The translations under genes and the position numbers were made by a program. The notes beneath the pieces were generated by a model. That model worked only from the letters and a program-made list of their open reading frames with translations. It had not been told where the DNA came from and did no database searches. A stretch of DNA of 64,000 bases from Fodinibius saliphilus (lineage in GTDB: Bacteria > Bacteroidota > Rhodothermia > Balneolales > Balneolaceae). Each line of letters begins with the position of its first letter. Position 1 is the first letter of the stretch. Positions 17,942 through 27,408 of this stretch are shown piece after piece. The stretch is from positions 1,054,001 through 1,118,000 of the forward strand of contig NZ_VAWF01000001.1 of NCBI RefSeq assembly GCF_005869845.1, in the 5' to 3' direction.

Positions 17942-18262
17942 TTACTGATCTTCAATAGTTGGATCCCACAAATGTGCATCAATATCTACTTTGTAATCAT
18001 CTACAAAACCGACCCCTTCCTGTTTCAACCGTTCTCGCATGGTATCATCCGGAAAATGGGAACGCCCTGTTAGCTCACCTTTTTTATTAACAACACGGTG
18101 GGCCGGGATATTCGTTTCTCCCGAATTATTTAGTGCATATCCTACCATTCGGGCACCGGAAGCAATGCCCAAACATTTTGCGATTAAACCATAGGTCGAA
18201 ACTCTTCCACTTGGAATCCGCTCAACGACACTATGTACACGCTCATAATAATCTTTAGGCAT
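17942..18262 (-). CDS. alkyltransferase-like (Atl) DNA-repair protein
   Basis: Small 106-residue homologue of the DNA-binding domain of O6-methylguanine methyltransferase. The helix-turn-helix segment RVSTYGLIAKCLGIASGARMVGYAL is intact, but the catalytic Cys of PCHRV is replaced by Ala54 (IPAHRVV). Atl proteins lack transfer activity, bind O6-alkylguanine and hand the lesion to nucleotide excision repair; uvrC is in this window at 33.4 kb. It is upstream of two thioredoxin-fold genes with no gap, probably by chance of operon packing. Confidence 0.9.
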   Translation of the reverse strand: MPKDYYERVHSVVERIPSGRVSTYGLIAKCLGIASGARMVGYALNNSGETNIPAHRVVNKKGELTGRSHFPDDTMRERLKQEGVGFVDDYKVDIDAHLWDPTIEDQ

Positions 18263-18348
18263 TGTTTATTCGTATTCAAATCACATTGTAAATAAATTCT
18301 ATCTACAGAATCTATTTATACAAAGAAAAGAGCTAAAAAAACAATCAT

Positions 18349-19215
18349 CTATTTCAAGAGACCATAAAACTGGTCAGCTGTTTCTTCTGATATTGCCCCT
18401 GAGCGGGCCGCCAGAGAAACCGTACTACGCCCCAGTTCAACATATATATCCCGGAGCAATTCGTTCTTTTCCAGTAATTTAAGATGTTTTTTAACGGTAG
18501 AGATATCTCCTCTCTCGATTGGACCGGTAAGCGAATCTTCTAAAGAAAACTTCTCAGCATTTTCTACGGTTTGCTTAACAAGGGGAAGTAGAGCTTTTTT
18601 GCTTTCTTCTCTGGAAAGCCCCCCAAGAACTGCAGTACCAACAGCAATATCCAGAATAGTATGCAAGTAATTAGAAGCAATAACAGCGGCAGCATGGAGG
18701 TGTGACTTTTCATTGTCGTCAACCTCAAAAGAATTAGCTTCCAATTGTTCTGCAATACGTTTTAGTAATGGGAAAGCAGAAGGATCTCCCTGCATGTTAA
18801 AATAAATATCTTCAAAACGATCCGGTGACGATTCAGGAGGAAAGGTTTGGAGAGGATGGAAAGAAGCTGTGGTTGCGCCCTTCTGTTTAAGGTCATCCAA
18901 CAAATCTGCCGATTCATTTCCTGAGCAATGGACAACTGTTTTATTACTCCACTCATCATCCAGACTAGCCAATCGACTGGAAACCGGTTTTATGCACCGG
19001 TCTGGAACGGTCAAAAAGATAAGCTCACCTACTTCAACCGTTGAGTTGGGAAATGTACCGCTTCGTTCAACCTCTATTTGCCGGGCTAATAATGTAGCTT
19101 TGGCTTTGGTACGGTTAAAAATACTTTTAATGGAAATATCCTTGGCATTAAGACCTCTTGCAAGGGCACTCCCCAACCCGCCTGTTCCTATAATAGTTAT
19201 ATCGGGCGAAAGCAT
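18349..19215 (-). CDS. Rossmann-fold/DUF2520 protein
   Basis: Protein of 288 residues with an N-terminal NAD(P)-binding domain (ITIIGTGGLGSALARGL) and a C-terminal helical DUF2520 domain (LHAAAVIASNYLHTILD, LLPLVKQTVENAE, LTGPIERGDISTVKKHL). The architecture resembles ketopantoate/pyrroline-5-carboxylate reductases, and TGPIxRGDxxTV is the DUF2520 hallmark. The substrate is unknown. It is in a leftward series with the MEMO-like gene (12 bp upstream). Confidence 0.88.
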   Translation of the reverse strand: MLSPDITIIGTGGLGSALARGLNAKDISIKSIFNRTKAKATLLARQIEVERSGTFPNSTVEVGELIFLTVPDRCIKPVSSRLASLDDEWSNKTVVHCSGNESADLLDDLKQKGATTASFHPLQTFPPESSPDRFEDIYFNMQGDPSAFPLLKRIAEQLEANSFEVDDNEKSHLHAAAVIASNYLHTILDIAVGTAVLGGLSREESKKALLPLVKQTVENAEKFSLEDSLTGPIERGDISTVKKHLKLLEKNELLRDIYVELGRSTVSLAARSGAISEETADQFYGLLK

Positions 19216-19227
19216 GCTAAAAATAAA

Positions 19228-19989
19228 TTAAAAAACCACTCGCTGGCGATCCGCATAAGCGGTCAGCAGGCTTCCTGAATAATTATCATACTCGCCGCGC
19301 AAAAAGTTGAGATCCAAATCCCATTTATTGGCGACAAGAATACCTGCAATAAATGAGGTCGTCCCTTTTATGTGAGAATCCCCACTATTAAGGTAATTCA
19401 TCAACCCAGATTCATTTTTTTCTTCTATCATCTCAACAATTTGAGCAAATTCTTCTTTGCGATCATTATCCAGGTCACAACAAAATACGATCAGCGCACT
19501 ACGAGATGCCAAAACCTCTTCCAACACATACCCGATTTCTTTTACAATAGAAGGATCCGGATCTGCAATTTGAATTCCCAATGCTTGAAAATCATCCGAA
19601 ATGGTCTGCAGAAACATGAGCTGTTGGAAAAGACTGATATCGTTATCAAAAGCCTCATCATGGATAAAAAAGTCATCATCTTCATCACAAAACTCATTAC
19701 GCATATAATCATTCACTATAACTTCGCCAAGCGGTGTTTCATATGTAGTGTTAGAACACATCGGCAGCTTTTTATCTAGCTTCTGATCGTATGACTCTAC
19801 AATAACAACTGTATCATAATTATCCATATCCAAGCGACTATAGATATCGCAGGCACGGTCAAAATTATCTTCATTTATTCGTTCGGGAGCAAAAAGAAGG
19901 CGGATATGATCATTGGGACCATCCTGTTTCTCTTTTGCCTTGCTAATACCTTTCGCAATTTGTTCCCGTGAGTAGGAAGTAATATTCAT
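19228..19989 (-). CDS. divergent MEMO-like protein
   Basis: The 253 residues show the outline of the MEMO family (AmmeMemoRadiSam system protein B): YETPLGEVIVND, FIHDEAFDNDISLFQQLMFLQ, IQIADPDPSIVKEIGYVL, ALIVFCCDLDND and FIAGILVANKW in the usual order. The metal-site residues of MEMO (SPHAGY and GPSHH histidines, the Cys in the last motif) are not present, so it is probably not catalytic in the same way. Companion genes of the AmmeMemoRadiSam set are absent nearby. It lies 17 bp from the phosphopantetheinyl transferase on the same strand. Family assignment is moderately secure, function unknown. Confidence 0.55.
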   Translation of the reverse strand: MNITSYSREQIAKGISKAKEKQDGPNDHIRLLFAPERINEDNFDRACDIYSRLDMDNYDTVVIVESYDQKLDKKLPMCSNTTYETPLGEVIVNDYMRNEFCDEDDDFFIHDEAFDNDISLFQQLMFLQTISDDFQALGIQIADPDPSIVKEIGYVLEEVLASRSALIVFCCDLDNDRKEEFAQIVEMIEEKNESGLMNYLNSGDSHIKGTTSFIAGILVANKWDLDLNFLRGEYDNYSGSLLTAYADRQRVVF

Positions 19990-20006
19990 AAAAAAATTAT
20001 GCTAAC

Positions 20007-20642
20007 CTATTTTTTAGTCTGATAGTGTGCAATGGCCAACCAGTCATTTTCTGACTTGAAACTACAAATTTTAGCTCTTTTGTCATTATTTATTTCTACA
20101 AAAAACCTATCATTTTCACCTCGTACCTGCACTTCGTTCATGTTCAAGCGGAGCCCTTGTCCCCGGAGTTTTATAAAAGCCTCTTTTATAGTCCATAGTC
20201 GAATTGTTTCCAGTTTAGCTAACTCTTCTGTTTCTTCCGAGTGCAATATCCTTGAACGTAACCGTGCAGGTACTTCCCTTGCAACCGGTTCTAAATCAAC
20301 TCCCACAGCCTGATTCGGTGAAATACCACAAAATACCTTGTCCCGACTGTGTGCTATACTTACGTAGTATCGACGGGAATTCCCCAATCCATAAGGTTGA
20401 CCCAGTTCATCTTTCTTAATTATAAACTTATCCTCATTCCATTTGAGAGCCATATTCTTTAATAACAAACGGGAAGTGGTATATTCCCTTTTCCTCCTAT
20501 CGTTCGAAAAGGACTCAAATTCTAGCAATTCCCTTTCGTTAAAGTGGGATCTTAAGTGTTTACCAATAGAACGTAACTCCTCTATAGCAAATTGTCCCTC
20601 AAAGGGTAATTCTTCTTTAATTTTTTGGGGGATGTCCCGCAT
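20007..20642 (-). CDS. Sfp-type 4'-phosphopantetheinyl transferase
   Basis: Transfers the phosphopantetheine arm of CoA to carrier proteins. The 211-residue protein has the Sfp-group motifs: FSNDRRKREYTTSRLLLKN, YYVSIAHSRDKV, Mg-binding Asp116 and Glu118 in VGVDLEP, and the catalytic WTIKEAFIKLRGQGL with Glu154 and Lys158. Length fits Sfp/Gsp rather than AcpS (about 120). Whether it serves fatty-acid ACP or a secondary pathway is unknown. It is the first gene of a leftward run and diverges from lysS. Confidence 0.9.
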   Translation of the reverse strand: MRDIPQKIKEELPFEGQFAIEELRSIGKHLRSHFNERELLEFESFSNDRRKREYTTSRLLLKNMALKWNEDKFIIKKDELGQPYGLGNSRRYYVSIAHSRDKVFCGISPNQAVGVDLEPVAREVPARLRSRILHSEETEELAKLETIRLWTIKEAFIKLRGQGLRLNMNEVQVRGENDRFFVEINNDKRAKICSFKSENDWLAIAHYQTKK

Positions 20643-20808
20643 ATCAGTAATCTATTTCAATAATTAATGGCTGAAAATCTTTAAATATATGCACATCTGA
20701 AACTATTTCTGGAAGTTCAGAAAAAAATCACAACTTTACGCTTAATTCTTTATTTTTAGCGACTTGTAACAACTTTCAAAACAATAGAACCAAATACAGC
20801 ATTTTCTC

Positions 20809-22341
20809 ATGAGCAATACTGAATCTTCAGTAAGCGAACAACACGAAATACGTCTAGAAAAATTAGCGGAGCTTCGTGAATTAGGATATGAACCATATCC
20901 CCACGACTTCGAAGTGACCCACAAGAGTAAATATATCCTTGACCATCCCGAACTTATTAAACAGGATGACCAAGACGAAGACGATGTTGAAAAAGTGTCG
21001 GTAGCAGGACGTGTTATGACGCGACGCATCATGGGAAAATCCACCTTCTTTAATCTGCAAGATTCCGAAGGTACTATACAGGTCTACATTCGTCGTGATG
21101 ATGTGGGAAAAGAAGAGTACAACAAAGTTTTTAAAAAACTTACCGACATTGGCGATATTGTCGGCATCAAAGGACACGTTTTTAAAACGGGTACCGGGGA
21201 AACTACAGTCTTTGCCAAGGAATTTCAGCTGTTGAGTAAAACTTTGCGGCCAATTCCTGTTCCTAAAGAAGTTGAAGAAGATGGCGAAACTAAAGTTTAT
21301 GATGCATTTTCTGACAAAGAACAACGCTATCGCCAACGCTATCTTGACCTCGTTGTCAATCCGGAAGTTCGGGATGTCTTTCAGCAACGTACCGATATGG
21401 TACAAACAATGCGAGACTATATGAATGACAAAGGATATTTGGAGGTTGAAACTCCTATACTGCAGCCTATCTATGGTGGGGCGTCTGCAGAACCTTTTGT
21501 GACGCATCATAATGCATTGGATATGAAGCTCTACCTGCGTATAGCAAATGAGCTATACCTTAAGCGCCTTATTATTGGCGGATATGATGGGGTTTATGAG
21601 TTCTCCAAAGACTTCCGTAATGAAGGTCTTTCACGCTTCCACAATCCGGAATTCACCCAGGTTGAACTGTACGTAGCTTATAAAGATTACGACTGGATGA
21701 TGAATTTTGTTGAAAGCATGGTCGAAACCGTTGCTAAAGAACTCCATGGTTCTACCAAAGTGCAGGTAGGCGATAATGAAATTGACTTCGAGCGACCCTG
21801 GCCGCGCATTCCTATGTTTGAAGCCATTGAAAATGAAACAGGCAAAGACCTGTATGGCAAAGAACTAGAAGAGCTTAAAGCCGCTGCCAAAGAACTTAAT
21901 ATTGAACTAGAAGATAGTTATGGCAAGGGAAAAATTATCGATGAGATTTTTGGTGAGTATGTTGAACCAAAATTAATACAGCCTACTTTTATCACCGATT
22001 ACCCTATCGAGATGAGTCCGTTGGCTAAGAAACACCGCGAAAAAGAAGGGCTGGTTGAACGCTTTGAATGCATCTGCAACGGTAAAGAGATCGCCAATGC
22101 GTTCACTGAGCTTAACGATCCTGTAGACCAGCGTGAACGCTTCGAAGAACAAGCACGCCTGCGCGCTGAAGGTGACGAAGAGGCAATGGCTATTGATGAA
22201 GACTTCTTACAAGCTCTCGAATATGGCATGCCTCCAACTGCTGGGCTCGGAATCGGCATTGACCGATTAGCTATGATCATGACAGATTCAGATTCAATCC
22301 GTGATGTCCTTTTCTTTCCACAGATGAAACCTGAGAAGTAA
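20809..22341 (+). CDS. lysS: lysyl-tRNA synthetase, class II
   Basis: Class II LysRS of 510 residues, cytosolic. An N-terminal OB-fold anticodon domain (about 65-160: [19 protein letters not shown]) is followed by the catalytic core with motif 1 ([11 protein letters not shown]), motif 2 ([18 protein letters not shown]) and motif 3 ([13 protein letters not shown]). All class-defining residues are in place. It diverges from the phosphopantetheinyl transferase gene and is followed by an 11-bp inverted repeat and the LolC/E-like permease. Confidence 0.97.
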   Translation: MSNTESSVSEQHEIRLEKLAELRELGYEPYPHDFEVTHKSKYILDHPELIKQDDQDEDDVEKVSVAGRVMTRRIMGKSTFFNLQDSEGTIQVYIRRDDVGKEEYNKVFKKLTDIGDIVGIKGHVFKTGTGETTVFAKEFQLLSKTLRPIPVPKEVEEDGETKVYDAFSDKEQRYRQRYLDLVVNPEVRDVFQQRTDMVQTMRDYMNDKGYLEVETPILQPIYGGASAEPFVTHHNALDMKLYLRIANELYLKRLIIGGYDGVYEFSKDFRNEGLSRFHNPEFTQVELYVAYKDYDWMMNFVESMVETVAKELHGSTKVQVGDNEIDFERPWPRIPMFEAIENETGKDLYGKELEELKAAAKELNIELEDSYGKGKIIDEIFGEYVEPKLIQPTFITDYPIEMSPLAKKHREKEGLVERFECICNGKEIANAFTELNDPVDQRERFEEQARLRAEGDEEAMAIDEDFLQALEYGMPPTAGLGIGIDRLAMIMTDSDSIRDVLFFPQMKPEK

Positions 22342-22357
22342 ATTACAGTTATTGGTG

Positions 22358-22392
22358 ATTGGCTATTGGGGCCTTTAGCTTCAATAGCCAAT
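22358..22392. repeat. perfect 11-bp inverted repeat between lysS and the permease gene
   Basis: ATTGGCTATTG (22358-22368) and CAATAGCCAAT (22382-22392) are exact reverse complements separated by 13 bases. A hairpin here may slow or end lysS transcription or protect the mRNA; there is no T-run, so it is not a standard terminator. Confidence 0.5.
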
Positions 22393-22425
22393 TAACAAAT
22401 AACTTAGAACCAATAACAATATACT

Positions 22426-23652
22426 ATGAACTTCGAGTGGTATTTGGCCAAGCGATATTTCAAGGGTAAGCGCAAGGGATCCAGCTTCTTGTCCTTTATC
22501 AAAATAATGGCCATAACCGGCGTAGCCGTAGGGGCTGCAGGCCTGCTTATTGCCCTTTCTGTAGTTCATGGTTTTAAGTCTGTTATCAATGATAAAGTTC
22601 TGGGATTTGCTCCTCATATCACAATAACGACCTTTAACGGTACGCCCATTTCGCAGGCTGATACCCTTATCAAAGATCTCAATAAATACCCTGAGATTGA
22701 TCAAATTCAGCCCGTCATCAATAGCCAAAGCATGTTACAATCTTCCGAGGATGTAACAGGCACCCTCTTCAAAGGTGTTGATGAAGAAGGAGATGTCACC
22801 GATATCCGCCAATATATAAGCAGAGGAAGTTATGATCTGAGTACTAATTCTTCTGGTTTACCCGGCATGGTATTGGGATCTGAAATAGCTAAGTCGTTGA
22901 ATGCCGATATAAACGATGTACTCACCGCTTATACTATTGAAGGAATGCCCTCTCCCCTTAATTCCCCGGAGATCAAACAGTTTCGGCTTACAGGGATCTA
23001 CCAGACAGGAATTAGTCAATTTGATAATATTTTAGCCATTGTTGCCCGCCCACATGCCCAAAAGTTATTTCAGCTCCAAAATTCCAGTGCTTCTGCTATT
23101 GAAATCAGGTTAAAGGACCAGTCCAAGATTAAATCATTAAATCAGAAATTCATTGCAGAGCTGGAATATCCTTATTTTTCAGAAACTATTTATAAACGCT
23201 ACAGTAGCCTCTTTGCCTGGGTTGATCTGCAGGAAGAGACCATACCCTTTGTAATAAGTGTAATGATCATTGTAGCTGCATTTAACCTCATTGGCACGGT
23301 ACTGATGATGGTTCTTACTCGAACACGGGATATCGGCATTCTTAAAACAATGGGCGCAAGTGATAAAAGTATTCGAGGCATTTTCTTGCTAGAAGGATTT
23401 TTTGTGGCTCTGGTTGGTTTAGTAGTCGGTATAGGACTGTCTCTTATTTTTGCATGGTTACAATCAACCTATCATATCATTCCCCTCTCCGAAGAAAATT
23501 ACTATATGGCCTATGCACCAGTCGAACCCCACTTAATAGACTTTTTTCTTGTTAGTGTCGTTACATTTATCCTATGTGCATTAGCTTCCTGGCTGCCGGC
23601 ACGTATTGCAGCTAAAACAGACCCTCTCAAAGTTATTGCCTACGGCAGATAG
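22426..23652 (+). CDS. LolC/LolE-type ABC transporter permease
   Basis: Inner-membrane permease of 408 residues in the MacB/FtsX family, subgroup LolC/E, which in other bacteria extracts lipoproteins for export to the outer membrane. One N-terminal helix (IMAITGVAVGAAGLLIALSV), a large periplasmic domain (about 45-265) and three C-terminal helices (FVISVMIIVAAFNLIGTVLMM, GFFVALVGLVVGIGLSLIFA, LVSVVTFILCALASWL). The start FEWYLAKRYFKGKRK is characteristic. The partner ATPase LolD is not adjacent. The gene ends in PLKVIAYGR, complete. Confidence 0.9.
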   Translation: MNFEWYLAKRYFKGKRKGSSFLSFIKIMAITGVAVGAAGLLIALSVVHGFKSVINDKVLGFAPHITITTFNGTPISQADTLIKDLNKYPEIDQIQPVINSQSMLQSSEDVTGTLFKGVDEEGDVTDIRQYISRGSYDLSTNSSGLPGMVLGSEIAKSLNADINDVLTAYTIEGMPSPLNSPEIKQFRLTGIYQTGISQFDNILAIVARPHAQKLFQLQNSSASAIEIRLKDQSKIKSLNQKFIAELEYPYFSETIYKRYSSLFAWVDLQEETIPFVISVMIIVAAFNLIGTVLMMVLTRTRDIGILKTMGASDKSIRGIFLLEGFFVALVGLVVGIGLSLIFAWLQSTYHIIPLSEENYYMAYAPVEPHLIDFFLVSVVTFILCALASWLPARIAAKTDPLKVIAYGR

Positions 23653-23844
23653 TATACCTCTACCGCTTTGCACGAGTCTGCTATCGAAAGAACGTATTTC
23701 ATTCTTTTATTAAGAGAAGGGGGAAAACCTAGCTCATCACCCTGAATTCAGTTCAGTTTCTTATTTTAAACACCTACAACGTCTTTGGAGATTCTGATCC
23801 GCCGGAAGATAAATCACAAAATGAAGATAGTTTTGCAAAGTCTG

Positions 23845-24978
23845 TTAAGATAACGAGGTAGTAACATCCATATCCCTGCACTCCTCAAACATCCTGTCAT
23901 ATTCGTCTATACGCTTAGACCAATCCAAATGCTTATTGATATTCTGCAAAGTAGCACTGGGTAATGGCTTGGTCTCCTCAGTCAACAGATCTTTGAGATA
24001 GTGGAAAAGATCATCTTCTGTATCATAAAGCACCGGGGCATGTAGTAATGGTTCATGCAAATTTTCAGGAATAAGCTCTGGGTAGTGCAACCGATTCGGA
24101 AGTAATGGATGACATCCACAATAGATCGCTTCCATAATTGCAACACAGAAAAATTCATATGTTGCCGTCGATACCACGATATCACCGCTATGTAATAATC
24201 GACTATAACTCTCTTCATTTTCAACATATCCAAAATGGGTGATATGCCGCCCATACCGCTCCCAGGCCTTTTCAAACTCTTCCGGTTTTTCATGCTGGGT
24301 ATCACCAGCCAAAATAAGATCGAAGGTCAAATCGATATCATTTAAGCGATTAAGTACCCGAAAAAACATGGCAGGATTCCGATCAAACTGCCAACGTTGA
24401 TTCCACACGATAACTGGGTTCTCATTCGACTCTCGTTGTGCCTCTTGCTTATCAAAACGCTTTAAATTCAATCCCGGGTATAACACCCTGCTCTTTGAGG
24501 CAATCTTATCAACAGGATAGTAGTGTTTATCATCAGGATAGTGCTCTAAAAACTTGGGCAAAGCTTCTAAAAAATCATCCCGATGAAAGTTTGATGAAAA
24601 GATCAGTTGATCAGCAGAGAGCATGCTCAAATAATTGAGATAACAGTAGGTAAGATCACGATCTTCCCCCTCCGGCATCGGCTGGGTAAACTGGTTTTCG
24701 TGCATATACATTACTTTAGGGACCTCAGAAAAATGCGGATTGGTCAGCGACAGGAAAGCGGGCAAATTCGTCATACTGCTGACCAGCAGCAGATCAATAT
24801 CCTCAGAAATTTCCTGAGTCATACCGGCTAATACTACCGAATTCCCATGCATCTGCCATTTTTTCCCCTTATAGCTCAGGTTCACCGGAATAATATTATG
24901 CCGCGAGTTTCTCTCTAATCCTTTTAAAAAAGCCTTATGCGATCCGCTGTAAAACGGTTCAACAGCCAGTATATTCAT
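23845..24978 (-). CDS. DUF3524 glycosyltransferase, tRNA-queuosine mannosyltransferase family
   Basis: Glycosyltransferase of 377 residues. The N-terminal part is DUF3524 (MNILAVEPFYSGSHKAFLKG, then YMHENQFTQPMPEGEDRDLTY), followed by a GT4-type nucleotide-sugar domain (VIVWNQRWQFDRNPAMFFRVL, LAGDTQ, HFGYVENEESYSRLLHSGDIVVSTATYEFFCVAIMEAIYCG). This is the family of animal GTDC1/QTMAN, which adds mannose from GDP-mannose to queuosine in tRNA-Asp. queD and queE lie 8 kb away, so queuosine is probably made here. That this bacterial member acts on queuosine is inferred. It stands alone, leftward, after the permease gene. Confidence 0.8.
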   Translation of the reverse strand: MNILAVEPFYSGSHKAFLKGLERNSRHNIIPVNLSYKGKKWQMHGNSVVLAGMTQEISEDIDLLLVSSMTNLPAFLSLTNPHFSEVPKVMYMHENQFTQPMPEGEDRDLTYCYLNYLSMLSADQLIFSSNFHRDDFLEALPKFLEHYPDDKHYYPVDKIASKSRVLYPGLNLKRFDKQEAQRESNENPVIVWNQRWQFDRNPAMFFRVLNRLNDIDLTFDLILAGDTQHEKPEEFEKAWERYGRHITHFGYVENEESYSRLLHSGDIVVSTATYEFFCVAIMEAIYCGCHPLLPNRLHYPELIPENLHEPLLHAPVLYDTEDDLFHYLKDLLTEETKPLPSATLQNINKHLDWSKRIDEYDRMFEECRDMDVTTSLS

Positions 24979-25062
24979 AGAAATAACGCTAAACAGTTAA
25001 TGCTATTTTTCATCCAATATAAAATGGGTCTCACGTACCAATCTCGATTATAAGTAACACTC

Positions 25063-26922
25063 TTATCGAAAGCGAGCTTCAATATCTTCGAGTGGAATAT
25101 ATTCAATCGTAGCTTTATTCAATGGATCTTTATAAGGCTCTTCACAGGCAAAAAGCTGATCCAAAAGATTTTCCATCTCCAGATCAGTAAGCTTTTTCCC
25201 CTTCTGTATAGCCGTTTTTGAAGCAAATGCAATAGCAAGCTTACGTCGCTCATCAAAATCAAATTTACCATCCAGTTCTTTGTATTGATGAAGCATCGAT
25301 TTTAAAACAGAGTGTTCATCTCCCACATCGATATCAGCCGGTACCCCACTAACCATAGCAGTATTCCCACTCATAAGCTGTACATTAAATCCCATTCGCT
25401 GAATAATCGGATGTAACTCTTCGAGCAAGGAAAACTCGGAAGCCGAGAACTCCACTGTTTGTGCAAAAAGGAGTTGTTGAGTACTTGGAATAGCAGCCTC
25501 AGTAGCACTCAATGCTTTCTCATAAACAATTCGCTTATGAGCAGCATGTTGATCAATCATACAAAGACCCGAACGCGTTTGCGTTAAAATATAGCAGTCA
25601 TGAAGCTGCCAGAAACCACGATCACGCATACGTTGCGGGCGATTAGATTGCTCCGCTTCCTGTTCCGCTCCCCGTTTTTTTGACTGATCATCAAAATCAT
25701 AAAGCTGTTTTGAAAAATCACTCTGTCCCCTTTTCTGGGAGGACTTCTCGGGGCGATCGAAATTAATGCGTGAAGGAAATTTTACCGGCTTTTCTTTCTT
25801 TTGTTGAGAACCGGTGTTTTTTCGTCCGCCAAAGTTAAAATTTGAAGAAAAACCTCTCGACGAGGATCCCTCCTTCTGCTGCTCACGGTCAGTAACATCA
25901 GGAACCAGGAACTGTTCATTCAATGCTTTTTTAACCACTGATTTTGTGAGCTTGATCATACTTCGCTCATCCTCAAACTTTACCTCCTCTTTGGCAGGAT
26001 GCACATTTACATCTACCTGTTTGGGATCCACTTCGAGAAAAATAGCATAAAAGGGATAATCCTTTTCGCCGGTCCATGTATCATAAATACTCAGGATAGT
26101 ATGCGTAAGCCATCGATGCTGTATTGGCCGTCCATTAACAAAAATAAACTGCTCGCCCCTACTGCGTTTCGTCAGCTTTGGATCTGCAAGAATTCCATGA
26201 ACAGTCAGATAGCTTGTTTCTTCCCTGAATTTAATCAGGCTCGCTTTGTAGCTTTTACCAAACATACCGCTGATTCGTTCTTTCATCGACTGATCTTTAG
26301 GCAGATCATAGATCGTATCCGTATCAGCAATAAGCTCAAAACCAATATCTACATTAGCTAAAGCTGCCTGTTGAACTGTTTTAAGGATATGGCGAAATTC
26401 AGTAGCATCTGTTTTCAAAAACTGCCGGCGGGCTCGCACATTAAAAAATAAGTTTCGCACAGAAACCGAAGTACCATCCTCAACAGCGGCAGGCTCAAAT
26501 GATTTTTCTTCACCGCCCCATATTTCATATTTATATCCGATATCATCATTGGGACGCTTCGTTTTTAACGTCACTTGTGCTACCGATGCAATAGAAGCCA
26601 TCGCTTCGCCTCGAAACCCAAGGGTTCGAACACGAAACAGGTCATCCATATCTTGGATTTTAGAGGTAGCATGTTGTTCAAAGCAGAGAGGGATATCTTC
26701 CTTGCCGATACCCGAGCCATTATCTATAACCTGGATTAGGGTACGTCCTGCATTTTGAATCACAATTTTTATATGATCGGCACCTGCATCAATAGCATTA
26801 TCCAACAGTTCTTTAACAACAGAACTGGGACGCTGAATAACCTCGCCGGCGGCTATTTTATTTGAAATTTCAGGGGGAAGCTGACGTATTATGGAGTTTG
26901 AAGAATCCGTTTCCTGAGTCAA
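25063..26922 (-). CDS. mutL: DNA mismatch repair protein MutL
   Basis: Mismatch repair mediator of 619 residues. The GHKL ATPase domain has LPPEISNKIAAGEV, ELLDNAIDAGAD, IQVIDNGSGI, and TLGFRGEAMASI; the transducer domain (VNGRPIQHRWLTHTIL, VDVNVHPAKEEVKF) is normal. A Gln/Lys-rich linker (about 345-430) joins the C-terminal dimerisation domain. The endonuclease motifs seen in many MutL proteins are altered: DQHAAHKR has Lys where DQHAxxE needs Glu, and the C-terminal CPHGRPT motif reads DPLNKAT. So this MutL probably lacks nicking activity, as in Bacteroidota relatives and gamma-proteobacteria. A small basic membrane protein gene lies just upstream. Confidence 0.95.
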   Translation of the reverse strand: MTQETDSSNSIIRQLPPEISNKIAAGEVIQRPSSVVKELLDNAIDAGADHIKIVIQNAGRTLIQVIDNGSGIGKEDIPLCFEQHATSKIQDMDDLFRVRTLGFRGEAMASIASVAQVTLKTKRPNDDIGYKYEIWGGEEKSFEPAAVEDGTSVSVRNLFFNVRARRQFLKTDATEFRHILKTVQQAALANVDIGFELIADTDTIYDLPKDQSMKERISGMFGKSYKASLIKFREETSYLTVHGILADPKLTKRSRGEQFIFVNGRPIQHRWLTHTILSIYDTWTGEKDYPFYAIFLEVDPKQVDVNVHPAKEEVKFEDERSMIKLTKSVVKKALNEQFLVPDVTDREQQKEGSSSRGFSSNFNFGGRKNTGSQQKKEKPVKFPSRINFDRPEKSSQKRGQSDFSKQLYDFDDQSKKRGAEQEAEQSNRPQRMRDRGFWQLHDCYILTQTRSGLCMIDQHAAHKRIVYEKALSATEAAIPSTQQLLFAQTVEFSASEFSLLEELHPIIQRMGFNVQLMSGNTAMVSGVPADIDVGDEHSVLKSMLHQYKELDGKFDFDERRKLAIAFASKTAIQKGKKLTDLEMENLLDQLFACEEPYKDPLNKATIEYIPLEDIEARFR

Positions 26923-27007
26923 TGTACCTACTTCTTTTGCATAATTTTTATTAAGGCTGATGATACAAAAATATCATCCTATAAGTAAGACGAAATCACC
27001 CAAAAAA

Positions 27008-27208
27008 CTACAGCAAATACATAATATAAATTACCATAGCCAGCCCAAGTGCATACATCAAAACAGAACGTCCCTGGTGGGATTTTTTATAAGGCCGTTT
27101 TATTTTGATACGCTCTCGTCGGCTCTGCTCCTTTTTGGGATCATAATACCGATATTGGTATTTGAACTTTTTGTTTTTGGGACGATGCCCGAACATTGGC
27201 TTAATCAT
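27008..27208 (-). CDS. small basic single-pass membrane protein next to mutL
   Basis: A 66-residue protein with a basic N-terminal part (FGHRPKNKKFKYQYRYYDP then KKEQSRRERIKIKRPYKK) and one C-terminal helix (VLMYALGLAMVIYIMYLL). The pattern KKFxYxxRYYDPxKE resembles short proteins found beside mutL in Bacteroidota, often of unknown function. The strong charge bias and clean C-terminal helix argue that it is real despite its size. It lies 86 bp upstream of the mutL start on the same strand. Confidence 0.65.
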   Translation of the reverse strand: MIKPMFGHRPKNKKFKYQYRYYDPKKEQSRRERIKIKRPYKKSHQGRSVLMYALGLAMVIYIMYLL

Positions 27209-27408
27209 AACGGATTCCTTTATCTGGATGTAGGAATTCTTTCAACTAATAATATAACGAGAAAATAACCAATTTTCAGAACCATTATAAGGCATAGAAT
27301 ACCCCTTCTTATTAATTTTATTTGAAATTCCGCATAACTCTGCACCTGCATCATTTTTTTACTATACTTAGAAACCAAATTTAATCCGAACTTATTGCTG
27401 AAATATCC

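Noticed and set aside
20881-21510. Long leftward frame (209 codons) inside lysS
   Set aside because: It lies entirely opposite a well-conserved LysRS; composition rich in Phe, Ile and His as expected from antisense of a charged protein.
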